From Syntrophomonadaceae bacterium (GTDB lineage Bacteria > Bacillota > Syntrophomonadia > Syntrophomonadales > Syntrophomonadaceae): a stretch of 25,422 nt of DNA. The stretch covers positions 1-25,422 of the forward strand of contig JAUNBV010000005.1 of NCBI GenBank assembly GCA_030526885.1, in the 5' to 3' direction. The first letter of the stretch is position 1; each line of letters opens with the position of its first letter. Shown piece after piece: positions 7,172 through 14,871 of the stretch. The position numbers were made by a program, and so were the translations under genes. The notes under the pieces are model-generated. The model saw only the letters and a program-made list of their open reading frames with translations. It searched no databases and was not told the origin of the DNA.

Positions 7172-8133
7172 TGGACACCGGTTTTTTAGACGCCATACGG
7201 GGGCAGGAAGCGGCGGTAAGCGCGCTCAAAACGGCTTTACAGCAGCAGCGCATCAGTCATGCCTGGCGTTTTTGCGGCCCGCCCGGTTGCGGCAAGGAAA
7301 CGGTGGCGCGGGAACTGGCGCGCCATCTTTTGTTGGCCGACGATGCCGCGGGCAAAGTCTTCTTTGACCAGGGCGGCCATCCCGACCTGATGTTGGTGGA
7401 AGTGCCGGAGAACAAGACCCTGATCGGAGTGGAGCAGATAGCGCGGGAAATGAATCCCTGGCTGTTTAACCGTCCGGCGCGGGCGCAGCGCAGGGTGGTT
7501 ATCATCCGCGAAGCCGACCGCCTGAGCATCCCGGCGGCCAACGCCCTGCTCAAAACCCTGGAGGAACCGCCGGATTATGCGGTTATCATCCTCATCTCCG
7601 AACAGGACGGAATGCTGGACACCATCATTTCCCGCTGTCAGAACCTGCGCTTTATCGCGCTTAATGACGACTCCGTGTGTCAGTTGCTGATTCAGCGGGA
7701 CATAGCGCCGGATACCGCGCGGGAGGTGGCCCAGGCCGCCGCCGGTAATATGCAGTCCGCGCTGGCGCTGGCCGCCAGCAATAAGCTGGCCGAATACAAG
7801 GAGCACAGCGTGGCTTTGTGCGGCGCGCTGGCCTCGGGCCAGTATATCGAAGTGTTCAAAGCCGCGGAGGCATTGGAAAAAGACCCGCTGCTGTTAAACT
7901 TTATCGAAATGACGCTGCGCGACTTTTATCTCTACCGCCACAAAGGAGGCGCCGCGGCATTGATGCTGCCGGAGCTGACGCCGCATTACGACCAATGGCC
8001 CTATAACCGGCGCACCGGGGCATTAGACGCCCTGCGCGAGCTGAACCGCCTGCGCAGCTACTATCAAAGCTCGGCCAACAAGACGCTTTTAGCCGTCAAT
8101 GTGGCATGGACCATACATCACGTATTTTATTGA
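7171..8133 (+). CDS. holB: DNA polymerase III delta-prime subunit
   Basis: This 320-residue clamp-loader subunit starts at an ATG overlapping the tmk stop (TGATG), with GGGGAGA (7158-7164) as its site. The AAA+ core is seen as ISHAWRFCGPPGCGKETVA (Walker A-like, about 36-44) and READRLSIPAANALLKTLEEPP (Walker B region). It also shows the delta-prime signature ISRCQNLRF, the SRC motif that reaches into the neighbouring DnaX ATP site. The four-cysteine zinc module that usually follows Walker A is missing: the segment from HLLLADDAAGK to GGHPD contains no cysteine. The C-terminal third (FIEMTLRDFYLYRHKG) is the helical collar domain. It is placed, as in other Firmicutes, directly before ricT. 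Confidence 0.93.
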   Translation: MDTGFLDAIRGQEAAVSALKTALQQQRISHAWRFCGPPGCGKETVARELARHLLLADDAAGKVFFDQGGHPDLMLVEVPENKTLIGVEQIAREMNPWLFNRPARAQRRVVIIREADRLSIPAANALLKTLEEPPDYAVIILISEQDGMLDTIISRCQNLRFIALNDDSVCQLLIQRDIAPDTAREVAQAAAGNMQSALALAASNKLAEYKEHSVALCGALASGQYIEVFKAAEALEKDPLLLNFIEMTLRDFYLYRHKGGAAALMLPELTPHYDQWPYNRRTGALDALRELNRLRSYYQSSANKTLLAVNVAWTIHHVFY

Positions 8134-8158
8134 TATATCAAGAAATGGAGGAGGTTGA

Positions 8159-9037
8159 ATGACTAAGGTAGTCAGGGTAAGATTCAGGTCGGCCGGCAAA
8201 ATATATAATTTCAAACCCGGGGATTTCGAATTGCAGGTGGGTGACGGCGTAATCGTGGAAACGGCACGGGGCATCGAATACGGCACCGTGGTATCGCCGG
8301 AGCGGGAGGTGCCGCCGGATAAAATCGTGGCGCCGCTGAAACCCGTGATGCGGCGCGCCAACGAACGCGACGAAGCTATTTACCGCGCCAACCGCCAGCG
8401 AGAGATCGAAGCCATGGAGATCTGCAAGCAAAAGGTGTTGGAACACCGCCTGCCCATGCGGCTGGTGGAAGTCGAATATACCTTCGATATGGGCAAGATC
8501 ATATTTTATTTTACCTCCGAGAGCCGGGTGGACTTTCGCGAGCTGGTCAAAGACCTGGCCGCCGTGTTCAAGACCCGTATCGAGCTGCGCCAGATAGGCG
8601 TGCGCGACGAAGCTAAGATGCTGGGCGGCATCGGCAGCTGCGGCCGGGTGTTGTGTTGCCGGCAGTTTTTGGACGATTTCGAGCCGGTATCCATCAAAAT
8701 GGCCACGGAGCAGCGGCTGTCGCTGAACCCGGCCAAAATCTCCGGCGTATGTGGGCGGCTGATGTGTTGCCTGAAATACGAATCCGAGATGTATGAGAAA
8801 AACGGAGAGATGTCGCGATACAAACCGCCGGAACCGGTGATGATAACCGACGAGCCCTTCGATAACGGACAAGAGGAAGAAAAGCTAGATGAAAGACGAA
8901 ACGGCAAAAACCATAATGGAGCTAAAAACGCTGAACCAGGAGATGATGCTGGAAATCGCCGCCCTGAAAGAAAGAATCGCCCGGCTGGAAGAAGATCGCG
9001 CGGCGGCAACGGCAGCGAGCAGCCCCCCGCCGAATAA
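8159..9037 (+). CDS. ricT: RicT (YaaT), PSP1-domain RNA-processing/sporulation regulator
   Basis: This 292-residue protein starts MTKVVRVRFRSAGKIYNF behind GGAGGAGG. The PSP1 C-terminal domain covers about residues 60-145. It is followed by two cysteine clusters, SCGRVLCC (C161, C166, C167) and VCGRLMCC (C198, C203, C204). In the B. subtilis RicA-RicF-RicT complex such cysteines take part in 4Fe-4S binding. That complex works with RNase Y in mRNA maturation and affects sporulation, competence and biofilm. From about residue 243 the tail becomes basic and low-complexity (DERRNGKNHNGAKNAEPG), because it is encoded over the first 149 bases of yabA in another frame. The tail is therefore probably not conserved. 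Confidence 0.95.
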   Translation: MTKVVRVRFRSAGKIYNFKPGDFELQVGDGVIVETARGIEYGTVVSPEREVPPDKIVAPLKPVMRRANERDEAIYRANRQREIEAMEICKQKVLEHRLPMRLVEVEYTFDMGKIIFYFTSESRVDFRELVKDLAAVFKTRIELRQIGVRDEAKMLGGIGSCGRVLCCRQFLDDFEPVSIKMATEQRLSLNPAKISGVCGRLMCCLKYESEMYEKNGEMSRYKPPEPVMITDEPFDNGQEEEKLDERRNGKNHNGAKNAEPGDDAGNRRPERKNRPAGRRSRGGNGSEQPPAE

Positions 9038-9215
9038 CGTGCCCGCGCTGCGGGATGCGGCAGCGGCGCGGGAAGCGTATATCGCCATGCGCGGGGAAGG
9101 CTACGAACACCTGGGAGCCTTATATAACGAAGGCTACCATGTTTGTCACCCTTCATTTGCCCAAACCCGCGTCGATGAATGCCTGTTTTGTATCGCTCTG
9201 CTTAACAAGGAGTGA
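8889..9215 (+). CDS. yabA: YabA, replication initiation control protein
   Basis: This 108-residue protein starts MKDETAKTIMELKTLNQEM with an AGAGGA site about 11 bases upstream. The N-terminal half is a heptad coiled coil (to about residue 36) that mediates tetramerisation in the family. After an Ala/Pro linker (39-55) the C-terminal zinc domain reads GYEHLGALYNEGYHVCHPSF then DECLFCIALLNKE. H84, C86, C98 and C101 would be the metal ligands, as in B. subtilis YabA, which binds DnaA and DnaN to restrain initiation. The first 149 bases lie inside the 3' end of ricT in a different frame. The order holB-ricT-yabA-methyltransferase-rsmI supports the name. Confidence 0.92.
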   Translation: MKDETAKTIMELKTLNQEMMLEIAALKERIARLEEDRAAATAASSPPPNNVPALRDAAAAREAYIAMRGEGYEHLGALYNEGYHVCHPSFAQTRVDECLFCIALLNKE

Positions 9216-9261
9216 TGGCATCGCCTCATCAACCAACACCAAGGCACGGAGCAATAAACGA

Positions 9262-10002
9262 GTGGAAACAGCTTTGCTTAAAGAAAACGAAAGCCTGGAC
9301 GACCTGATATTGGGCGGATTGCGTATCATCCAGCCCCGCGCGGGCTACCGCTTCTCTATCGACGCCGTGCTGCTCGCTCACTTCCTGCCCGGCGGGCAAA
9401 AAGGCACCATAATTGATTTAGGCAGCGGTAACGGAGCGATATCGCTGCTTTTGTCGGCGTTGCACCCGCAGGCGCAAATTATCGGGGTGGAAATCCAGGA
9501 ACAGATGGTGGAGCGGGCCCGGCGCAGCGCGCAACTGAACCGGCTCACGGAGCGCGTCAGCTTCATCAACGCCGACATCCGCACCCTGCATCACCATATG
9601 GACGCCGCAGTGGCCGATTGGGTATTGTGTAACCCGCCTTTTTGGAAGGAAAACGAAGGCAAGATAAACCCTCATCCCGAAGCGGCGGCGGCGCGGCACG
9701 AACTTAAGCTGACCCTTAAAGAGCTTATCCCCCAAGCCGCGCGCATATTAAAAGACCGGGGCAGTCTGGCCCTCGTGCACCGCGCGGAGCGGCTGCCGGA
9801 GATAATCGCCCTGCTGCCGGAACACCGCCTTCAACCCCGCCGCCTGCGCCCGGTGTATCCCCAACCCGACCGTTCCGCCGCCCTGATACTGCTGGAAGCC
9901 CAAAAAGCGAGCCGGGTGCCGCTTGAGATAAAGCCCCCGCTGCTACTGCGGCAGAAGGGCGGCGACTGGAGCGACGAGATAAAAAGCTGGTATCCTGATT
10001 AA
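9262..10002 (+). CDS. TrmN6/YabB-type tRNA1(Val) (adenine37-N6)-methyltransferase
   Basis: About 246 residues if translated from the GTG at 9262 (ETALLKENESLDDLILGG...), with ACGGAG about ten bases upstream; no ATG fits. The frame stays open further upstream, but that part overlaps yabA and looks non-coding. SAM-binding motif I is IIDLGSGNGAISLLL, motif II is IIGVEIQEQMVERARR, and the amino-methyltransferase catalytic motif is CNPPFWK (NPP[FY]). LRIIQPRAGYRFSIDAVLLAHF is the conserved N-terminal signature of the TrmN6/YfiC/YabB family, which methylates A37 of a tRNA-Val. The operon position, directly after yabA and before rsmI, matches yabB. The small yazA gene found between these two in Bacillus is missing. 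Confidence 0.88.
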   Translation: METALLKENESLDDLILGGLRIIQPRAGYRFSIDAVLLAHFLPGGQKGTIIDLGSGNGAISLLLSALHPQAQIIGVEIQEQMVERARRSAQLNRLTERVSFINADIRTLHHHMDAAVADWVLCNPPFWKENEGKINPHPEAAAARHELKLTLKELIPQAARILKDRGSLALVHRAERLPEIIALLPEHRLQPRRLRPVYPQPDRSAALILLEAQKASRVPLEIKPPLLLRQKGGDWSDEIKSWYPD

Positions 10003-10120
10003 TTTTCAGCCGTAAGCTAAAGAAGTTTAATCACCAACGTTTGAAATGGAGGCCCCCGGGGCCATACCCCATACCCGCGCGCCATATGCGGCGCCCATCA
10101 CGAAGGGAGAAAGAGCGTTT

Positions 10121-10951
10121 ATGGCGGTTCTTTATTTATGTGCCACGCCTATCGGAAATCTGGAGGATGTGAGCTTGCGTCTGCTGAAAACGCTGCGGCA
10201 GGCGGACATTATCGCCTGCGAGGATACGCGCCACAGCCAACGCCTGCTGAACCATTATGAAATCAAAAAACCGCTGCTCTCCTATCATCAGCACAGCCCC
10301 GAACAGCGCGAGGACCACATCATCAGGCTGTTGCGGGAAGGGCAGAGCGTAGCCCTGCTCAGCGACGCCGGTATGCCGCTTATTTCCGACCCCGGCGCCG
10401 CCCTGGTGCAAAAAGCCCTGGCCGCCGGTATCGACGTCGACGTTATCCCCGGCCCTTCCGCCGGCATCACGGCTTTATGCTTGTCGGGGCTCTCGTCGGA
10501 CCGCTTCCTGTTTATGGGCTTCCTGCCCCGCCGCCGCAAGGAGCGCCGCGCGGAGCTGGAATCGATCAAAGACAGCCCCGTGTCGGTGATAATATATGAA
10601 GCCCCACACCGTTTACTCGCCTGCCTGGAGGACATAGAAACCGTGCTGGGGCCGGAGCGCCCGCTGGTGCTGGCGCGGGAACTCACCAAGCTCCATCAGG
10701 AGGTCCTGCGCGAAAGCGCCGGCCAACTGCGCCGGCGCTACGCCCTCACACCTCCCAAGGGCGAGATTTGCCTGATTATCGGCCCGGCAGAACCCACCCC
10801 GCCCCCCAGCGTCGATGTGGACACCGTGCTGGCCGAGGCCGCCCCCCGTATCGCCGCCGGGGAAAAGAAACAGGAAGTATTCCGCGAGCTGGCCGCCCAA
10901 TACCGCCTCTCCCGCTCCGAGCTATACAATGAATGGGAACGCCGCCACTAA
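10121..10951 (+). CDS. rsmI: 16S rRNA (cytidine1402-2'-O)-methyltransferase RsmI
   Basis: This 276-residue protein starts MAVLYLCATPIGNLEDVSLR, ten bases after GAAGGGAGA (10102-10110). An earlier in-frame ATG at 10046 has no such context. The tetrapyrrole-methylase fold signatures are present: LYLCATPIGNLEDVS, IACEDTRHSQRLL, ALLSDAGMPLISDPG, VDVIPGPSAGITAL, FLFMGFLPRRRKER and IIYEAPHRL. The C-terminal extension (AAPRIAAGEKKQEVFRELA) is the helical domain typical of RsmI. It methylates C1402 in the 30S P site. It is the last gene of the tmk operon here. The convergent Rrf2 gene ends 35 bases downstream, with no clear terminator between. Confidence 0.96.
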   Translation: MAVLYLCATPIGNLEDVSLRLLKTLRQADIIACEDTRHSQRLLNHYEIKKPLLSYHQHSPEQREDHIIRLLREGQSVALLSDAGMPLISDPGAALVQKALAAGIDVDVIPGPSAGITALCLSGLSSDRFLFMGFLPRRRKERRAELESIKDSPVSVIIYEAPHRLLACLEDIETVLGPERPLVLARELTKLHQEVLRESAGQLRRRYALTPPKGEICLIIGPAEPTPPPSVDVDTVLAEAAPRIAAGEKKQEVFRELAAQYRLSRSELYNEWERRH

Positions 10952-10986
10952 CGACCAAGCGCGGTTTTTAGGCCATGCCACTTATT

Positions 10987-11466
10987 CTATTCATCGCGCG
11001 GCTGAGCCATGCGCTCTTGCACCGCCCGCGCCAACGCAGGTTTAAATTCGGGAAATTGGCGGGTGAGTTCCGCCACGCTCACTCCCCCCAGCGAACTCTC
11101 CAGCGCGTGGCGGGCATTTTCCAGGTGCGGGGCCAGCACCTTGTTTATCCTGCTGCCTATCGGGCAGTGCGTATTGGGCGCCGGGTGCAGGCCAAACAGG
11201 GTGTCGTTGGCGGTCAGTTCCACCGCCCGGTAAACGTCCAGCAGAGTGATTGCGGTGGCGGGCAGCGCCAACTTCGCGCCTCCGGTGCCGGCCGCCACGG
11301 TTATAAGCCCGGCCTTTTTCAAGGTGGTCATTATCCTCCTTATCAGCACCGGATTGGTATTGACGCTTAAAGCCAGTATTTCACTGGTAATCTTGGCCTT
11401 ATCCCCCGCCCAGTCCATGATTATAAGCATTTGCAGCGCTACCGGGAACCTTCTGCTCAACTGCAT
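10987..11466 (-). CDS. Rrf2-family transcriptional regulator (YwnA-like, cluster-free)
   Basis: This 159-residue protein starts MQLSRRFPVALQMLIIMDW with AAGGTGA upstream. The N-terminal winged helix-turn-helix is SEILALSVNTNPVLIRRIMTTLKKAGLI (about 27-54), followed by the wing VAAGTGGAKLAL. The segment FGLHPAPNTHCPIGSRI is typical of the YwnA branch of Rrf2. Only one cysteine is present, so the three-cysteine Fe-S site of IscR/NsrR/RsrR-type members is missing; sensing must use that single cysteine or another ligand. It lies 32 bases after the molybdopterin oxidoreductase on the same strand and is probably co-transcribed. It is the natural candidate for binding the palindrome in that operon's promoter. 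Confidence 0.88.
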   Translation of the reverse strand: MQLSRRFPVALQMLIIMDWAGDKAKITSEILALSVNTNPVLIRRIMTTLKKAGLITVAAGTGGAKLALPATAITLLDVYRAVELTANDTLFGLHPAPNTHCPIGSRINKVLAPHLENARHALESSLGGVSVAELTRQFPEFKPALARAVQERMAQPRDE

Positions 11467-11498
11467 CCGTAATCACCTTATTCCTGTAAAATTCCGCC

Positions 11499-13739
11499 TC
11501 AGGAGAGCTTTTCGATCCGGCAGGGTATGCGGCGGTGCAGGGGATTGAAGAATTCGTCGCAGTCCGTGCTGGACACCAGCTCGTTTACATTGACCCCATA
11601 TTTTACCCCGTTATAGATCAGGCCCCGGCCGTGGCGGATATATACCACTCCTTCGGCGGCGTGGGGGCTGATCTCCACCGCGATCTCCGCCGCGGACGCC
11701 TTGGTGACAATCCTGACCTTTTCACCGTCGGCGATGCCTAGGGTAGCCGCGTCCTTTTCATTCATAAACATGGCGTCCGCATCGCGCCCCCGGTTCCACG
11801 CGGGATTGCGCAAATTGGTATTGGCCACGGTTTCGTGGTGCAGGCCCGAATGCAGCAACAAGGGGTATTCGGGCGGCAACTCAAGCCTCTTTTGCTCGTT
11901 TTCGATGGTGGCCGCCCGCATGGGTTCGTCAAGCTCCTCGATGCGCAGGGCCAGTTTTTTATCCTCATTCCTGATAAGGGAAAAGTTATCGCCCCGGAAG
12001 CGGGCCAGTATCATACCCGACGGATGGGCCAGGATATCCTTAAACATGGTCTCGGTCATCGAAAAACCTTCGGGATAGCCCATTGCCGCCGCTCCCGCTT
12101 TAAAGGCTTTGCTGCCGCTCACCAGCAGGCCTACTATCAATGCCTGATTTACCGAGCCCAGCGCAGTTCCCAAGGTTTCGGCCAATATCAGCGGAATAAG
12201 CCTCGCATGCTGCATATTATCCTGTATATAGGCGCCCATTGCCCCCAGATAAGCCGTAATGCCTTCTTTCCCGGCTTGATACAGCGATTCCGGCAACTCC
12301 GGCATAAAGCCCATGGCTTTGATCAGGTCCAGCATGATGGCCGCACCTTCTTTGGATTCGTCGCTCAACGGCTGCAATACCGGCTGGCGCATCTGGAAAT
12401 AAAACTCCGGATAAGAAAAGTTGAAGCACACGGTGTCATAGCTCTCCATATAACTCAGGCTGGGCAGCACATAATCGCACTGCCGCGCCGTTTCGTTGTA
12501 AACGATATCAATACACACCGACAACTCCAAGGCCTGAAAAGCCTTCTCATAGGCCAGGGTATCGGGATAGGAGCGCAAAGGATTACACGCGCTGACGATC
12601 ACGGCCCTTATGCGCTCGGGATGTTCGTTTAACACTTCGTCGGGGAAAATGACGGGCGGAAATGAGCCCAAAACCGGAAACATACCGTGTTTGACCGAGC
12701 GCCAGGTCTTGGGATTGCGTTCATCGCTGTCGCCGCCCATGGGAAACAGGATGGCCGGGTAAACCTGGCCGCCTTCCACGCAAAAACGCCCGGTAATGGC
12801 CCTCAAAATATGAAGCATATAGTTATTGATGGTGGAATTGCGATTGGTGTAAATCCCTAAATCCTGATGGATACAGGATTTGGTCCGTGCTATCAGGCGG
12901 GTGGCCTCAAGTACCGCATCATAGTCCAGGCCGCATACCTCGGTAATGGCGCGCCGCGCGTCAAAACCGTCAAACAGCGGCGCGGTCTGCTCCCATCCGC
13001 TCACATGCTCCGCAATGAAGCCCTTGTCCTCCCAGCCATGGTCCAGGATTATCCTTATCATGGCCTTCAACAGCATGGTATCCGTGCCCGGCTTAAGCTG
13101 CAAATGGATATCACAGCGCTCGGCGGTCTCCGAGACCCGCGGGTCCACCACGATCAAGCGGCGCCGGGGATCCTTTTTAAGCTCTTTTATCAATTCGCGG
13201 GTGCGCGGCTCCTGGTGGCTCATCCAGCCGTTCCAGCCCCATGCCACCACCGTTTCCGCCTTATGCACATCAGCGATGGACACCATCCCCTGTTTGCCCG
13301 CCACCCGGCCGTCCACCCAATAGGCATTGGAGAATTCCTGCGCCAGGGAAGAATAATAGTAGCGCGAGCCTAAAAAACTGAGCAGCCTTAAGCCCAGGCC
13401 CACTTCCATCTGACCGCCGGTCGAACCTCCCCCCATATAGGCGAAAGCTCTGCCGCCATGCTCATCTCTTATGGCCAGCAGCTTTTCCGCTATCTCTTTT
13501 ATGGCCTGCTCCCAGCTGATGCGCTCATGATGATCGCCCACCTTTTTCAGGGGATAGCGGAGGCGGTCGTCATTATGCGCATAATGGGCCAGGCTAAGGC
13601 CCTTGCGGCAGCAATAACCCTGCGAACGAGGGTTGTCCTTATCGCCCCTTACCCTGACGATACGGTTATCCTCCACCCACATCTCCAACCCGCAGTCCTG
13701 CGCGCAAAGCACACAGCTGCTCTTTTTCCATTCACCCAT
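11499..13739 (-). CDS. Molybdopterin (Mo/W-bis-MGD) oxidoreductase, single-subunit, cytoplasmic
   Basis: This 746-residue protein of the DMSO-reductase superfamily starts behind GGGAGG. The N-terminal 4Fe-4S motif is C9-x2-C12-x3-C16-x27-C44 (SSCVLCAQDCG ... GYCCRKG). Typical cofactor-domain blocks follow: DDRLRYPLKKVG, ERISWEQAIKEIAEKL, AETVVAWGWNG, RRRLIVVDPRVSETA and DIHLQLKPGTDTML. The C-terminal MopB domain (about 625-746) begins near YPLLLHSGLHHE and contains GIADGEKVRI. There is no twin-arginine signal, so it should stay in the cytoplasm. The usual metal-ligand position (after GSRYYYSSLAQ, about 135-138) shows EFSN, with no Cys or Sec. No electron-transfer or membrane-anchor subunit is nearby. 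The substrate is unknown; acetylene-hydratase-like, thiosulfate-reductase-like and formate-dehydrogenase-like roles cannot be separated by eye. Confidence 0.9.
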   Translation of the reverse strand: MGEWKKSSCVLCAQDCGLEMWVEDNRIVRVRGDKDNPRSQGYCCRKGLSLAHYAHNDDRLRYPLKKVGDHHERISWEQAIKEIAEKLLAIRDEHGGRAFAYMGGGSTGGQMEVGLGLRLLSFLGSRYYYSSLAQEFSNAYWVDGRVAGKQGMVSIADVHKAETVVAWGWNGWMSHQEPRTRELIKELKKDPRRRLIVVDPRVSETAERCDIHLQLKPGTDTMLLKAMIRIILDHGWEDKGFIAEHVSGWEQTAPLFDGFDARRAITEVCGLDYDAVLEATRLIARTKSCIHQDLGIYTNRNSTINNYMLHILRAITGRFCVEGGQVYPAILFPMGGDSDERNPKTWRSVKHGMFPVLGSFPPVIFPDEVLNEHPERIRAVIVSACNPLRSYPDTLAYEKAFQALELSVCIDIVYNETARQCDYVLPSLSYMESYDTVCFNFSYPEFYFQMRQPVLQPLSDESKEGAAIMLDLIKAMGFMPELPESLYQAGKEGITAYLGAMGAYIQDNMQHARLIPLILAETLGTALGSVNQALIVGLLVSGSKAFKAGAAAMGYPEGFSMTETMFKDILAHPSGMILARFRGDNFSLIRNEDKKLALRIEELDEPMRAATIENEQKRLELPPEYPLLLHSGLHHETVANTNLRNPAWNRGRDADAMFMNEKDAATLGIADGEKVRIVTKASAAEIAVEISPHAAEGVVYIRHGRGLIYNGVKYGVNVNELVSSTDCDEFFNPLHRRIPCRIEKLS

Positions 13740-13774
13740 ATAATTGCCTCCCTATAATCAATGTGCGCGCCAAA

Positions 13775-13801
13775 ATGCTGTAACCTTAATGGTTACAGCA
13801 T
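13775..13801. promoter_or_regulatory. Perfect 11-bp inverted repeat, probable operator of the oxidoreductase operon
   Basis: ATGCTGTAACC (13775-13785), spacer TTAAT, and GGTTACAGCAT (13791-13801) form an exact dyad. It overlaps the -10 hexamer of the minus-strand promoter, the classic place for a repressor site. Outer GCGCCA (13767-13772) and TGGCGC (13810-13815) extend the symmetry. It could also act as a hairpin terminator for the exporter genes ending at 13844, but it lacks a long T-tract. Confidence 0.7.
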
Positions 13802-13825
13802 AACAACTCTGGCGCAGCATGTCAA
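13797..13825 (-). promoter_or_regulatory. Promoter of the molybdopterin oxidoreductase-Rrf2 operon
   Basis: On the minus strand a perfect TTGACA (13820-13825), 17-base spacer and TATGCT (13797-13802), preceded by TGT (extended -10), lie about 60 bases before the start codon at 13739. Confidence 0.7.
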
Positions 13826-13843
13826 TAATTTGATTTATAGCTC

Positions 13844-14839
13844 TTAACGCGGGATTAACACCTTTACTTCTTCACCCGGTTTCAGGGGACAGCTCTCATC
13901 CAGGCTTATCCTTATTTCCACACTGGTCTTGTTCTGGTTGGCCGCGGTCTGCCGATCCTTGGGGGTGTATTCGGAGCTCACGTCCATCCAGGTGATGGCG
14001 CCGGTGTACACTTCATCGTTGTTGCGCTTCAGCGTGGCCTCCTGCCCGTATTCCACCGCATACAAATGTTTGACCGGCAGCCAGGCAGTGATGTATTTGC
14101 CGGCGGCGGCGGAGATATCCAGCAGGTCGTAGCCCACGCCCACTATGTCGCCAACGTCATAATTCTTGCTGATTACGGTGCCGGCAGCCAGCGCGGTCAC
14201 GGTGTGTTTGCTCAATCTCTCCTCCAGCTGACGGAGCTGGCTGGCGCTCTGGTCCACCGAGGCTTGAGCGGAGGCTATCTTTTCCGTGCTGGCCCCAGCA
14301 GTGATGAGGCTGAGCTGCTGGCGCGCGTTGTCCACCTGGGTTAAGGCCACGGTATAAGCGTTTTGCGCCTTGTTGAGCGCGGTCTCGGCTTGGTCGAGTT
14401 CGTCCTTTGATACGGCGCCGGATTGGTACAGATACCGCACCCGGTCAAAATTATCCTGGGCGCGCTGCAGGGAGAGGCGGGCGTCCTCGCGGCCCTGTTC
14501 GGCGATGCCGATGTTGTTTTGCGCCTGCCGCACGGCGGCGGCATCGGCTTCATTGAGCAGGTCATCCAGCGCCATTTGCTGTTTCACCAGCGCGCTCTCC
14601 AATTGCTCCCGCTGATATCTCAGGTCGGTATCGTCGATAACGGCTATCAGTTCCCCCGCCTCCACCATCTGGCCGAGATTGAGCGGCGACTTAACCAGCT
14701 TGCCCCCGGTCTCGCTGTAATGTGCTATCACGGGCGCTTCCACCACTCCGCCCAACTCTATCCACTCCTGGTTTAGAGCCCAATAAACCGCCAGGCAGGT
14801 CACCAGCAACAACAAAACAATGAGCAGCCGCTTCTTCAT
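13844..14839 (-). CDS. HlyD/YbhG-like membrane-fusion (periplasmic adaptor) protein
   Basis: This 331-residue protein starts MKKRLLIVLLLLVTCLAVYW, an N-terminal signal anchor (about 4-22), with GGAGGT eight bases before the ATG. The halves of the biotinyl-lipoyl-like domain are GGKLVKSPLNLGQMVEAGELIAVI (about 45-68) and HTVTALAAGTVISKNYDVGD (about 212-231). Between them is a long coiled-coil hairpin (70-205) rich in Gln, Ala and Glu. A beta-barrel domain (ITAWLPVKHLYAVEYGQEA) follows. Such proteins couple an inner-membrane transporter to an outer partner; in a single-membrane Firmicute they act as extracellular adaptors. It is the last gene of the ATPase-permease-TetR-HlyD unit, much like E. 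coli ybhG with ybhFSR and cecR, though in a different order. Confidence 0.9.
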   Translation of the reverse strand: MKKRLLIVLLLLVTCLAVYWALNQEWIELGGVVEAPVIAHYSETGGKLVKSPLNLGQMVEAGELIAVIDDTDLRYQREQLESALVKQQMALDDLLNEADAAAVRQAQNNIGIAEQGREDARLSLQRAQDNFDRVRYLYQSGAVSKDELDQAETALNKAQNAYTVALTQVDNARQQLSLITAGASTEKIASAQASVDQSASQLRQLEERLSKHTVTALAAGTVISKNYDVGDIVGVGYDLLDISAAAGKYITAWLPVKHLYAVEYGQEATLKRNNDEVYTGAITWMDVSSEYTPKDRQTAANQNKTSVEIRISLDESCPLKPGEEVKVLIPR

Positions 14840-14871
14840 CGCTCTTTACCTCCATCATTAAATGTCAGGCC

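Noticed and set aside
9055..9261. N-terminal extension of the TrmN6-like methyltransferase from 9055
   Set aside because: It would overlap yabA for 160 bases, has no ribosome site and gives a Cys/Thr-rich sequence foreign to the family; the conserved part begins just after the GTG at 9262.
10052..10064. GGCCCC/GGGGCC palindrome between the TrmN6-like gene and rsmI as a terminator
   Set aside because: The stem is only 6 bp with a one-base centre and no T-tract, inside a co-directional operon.
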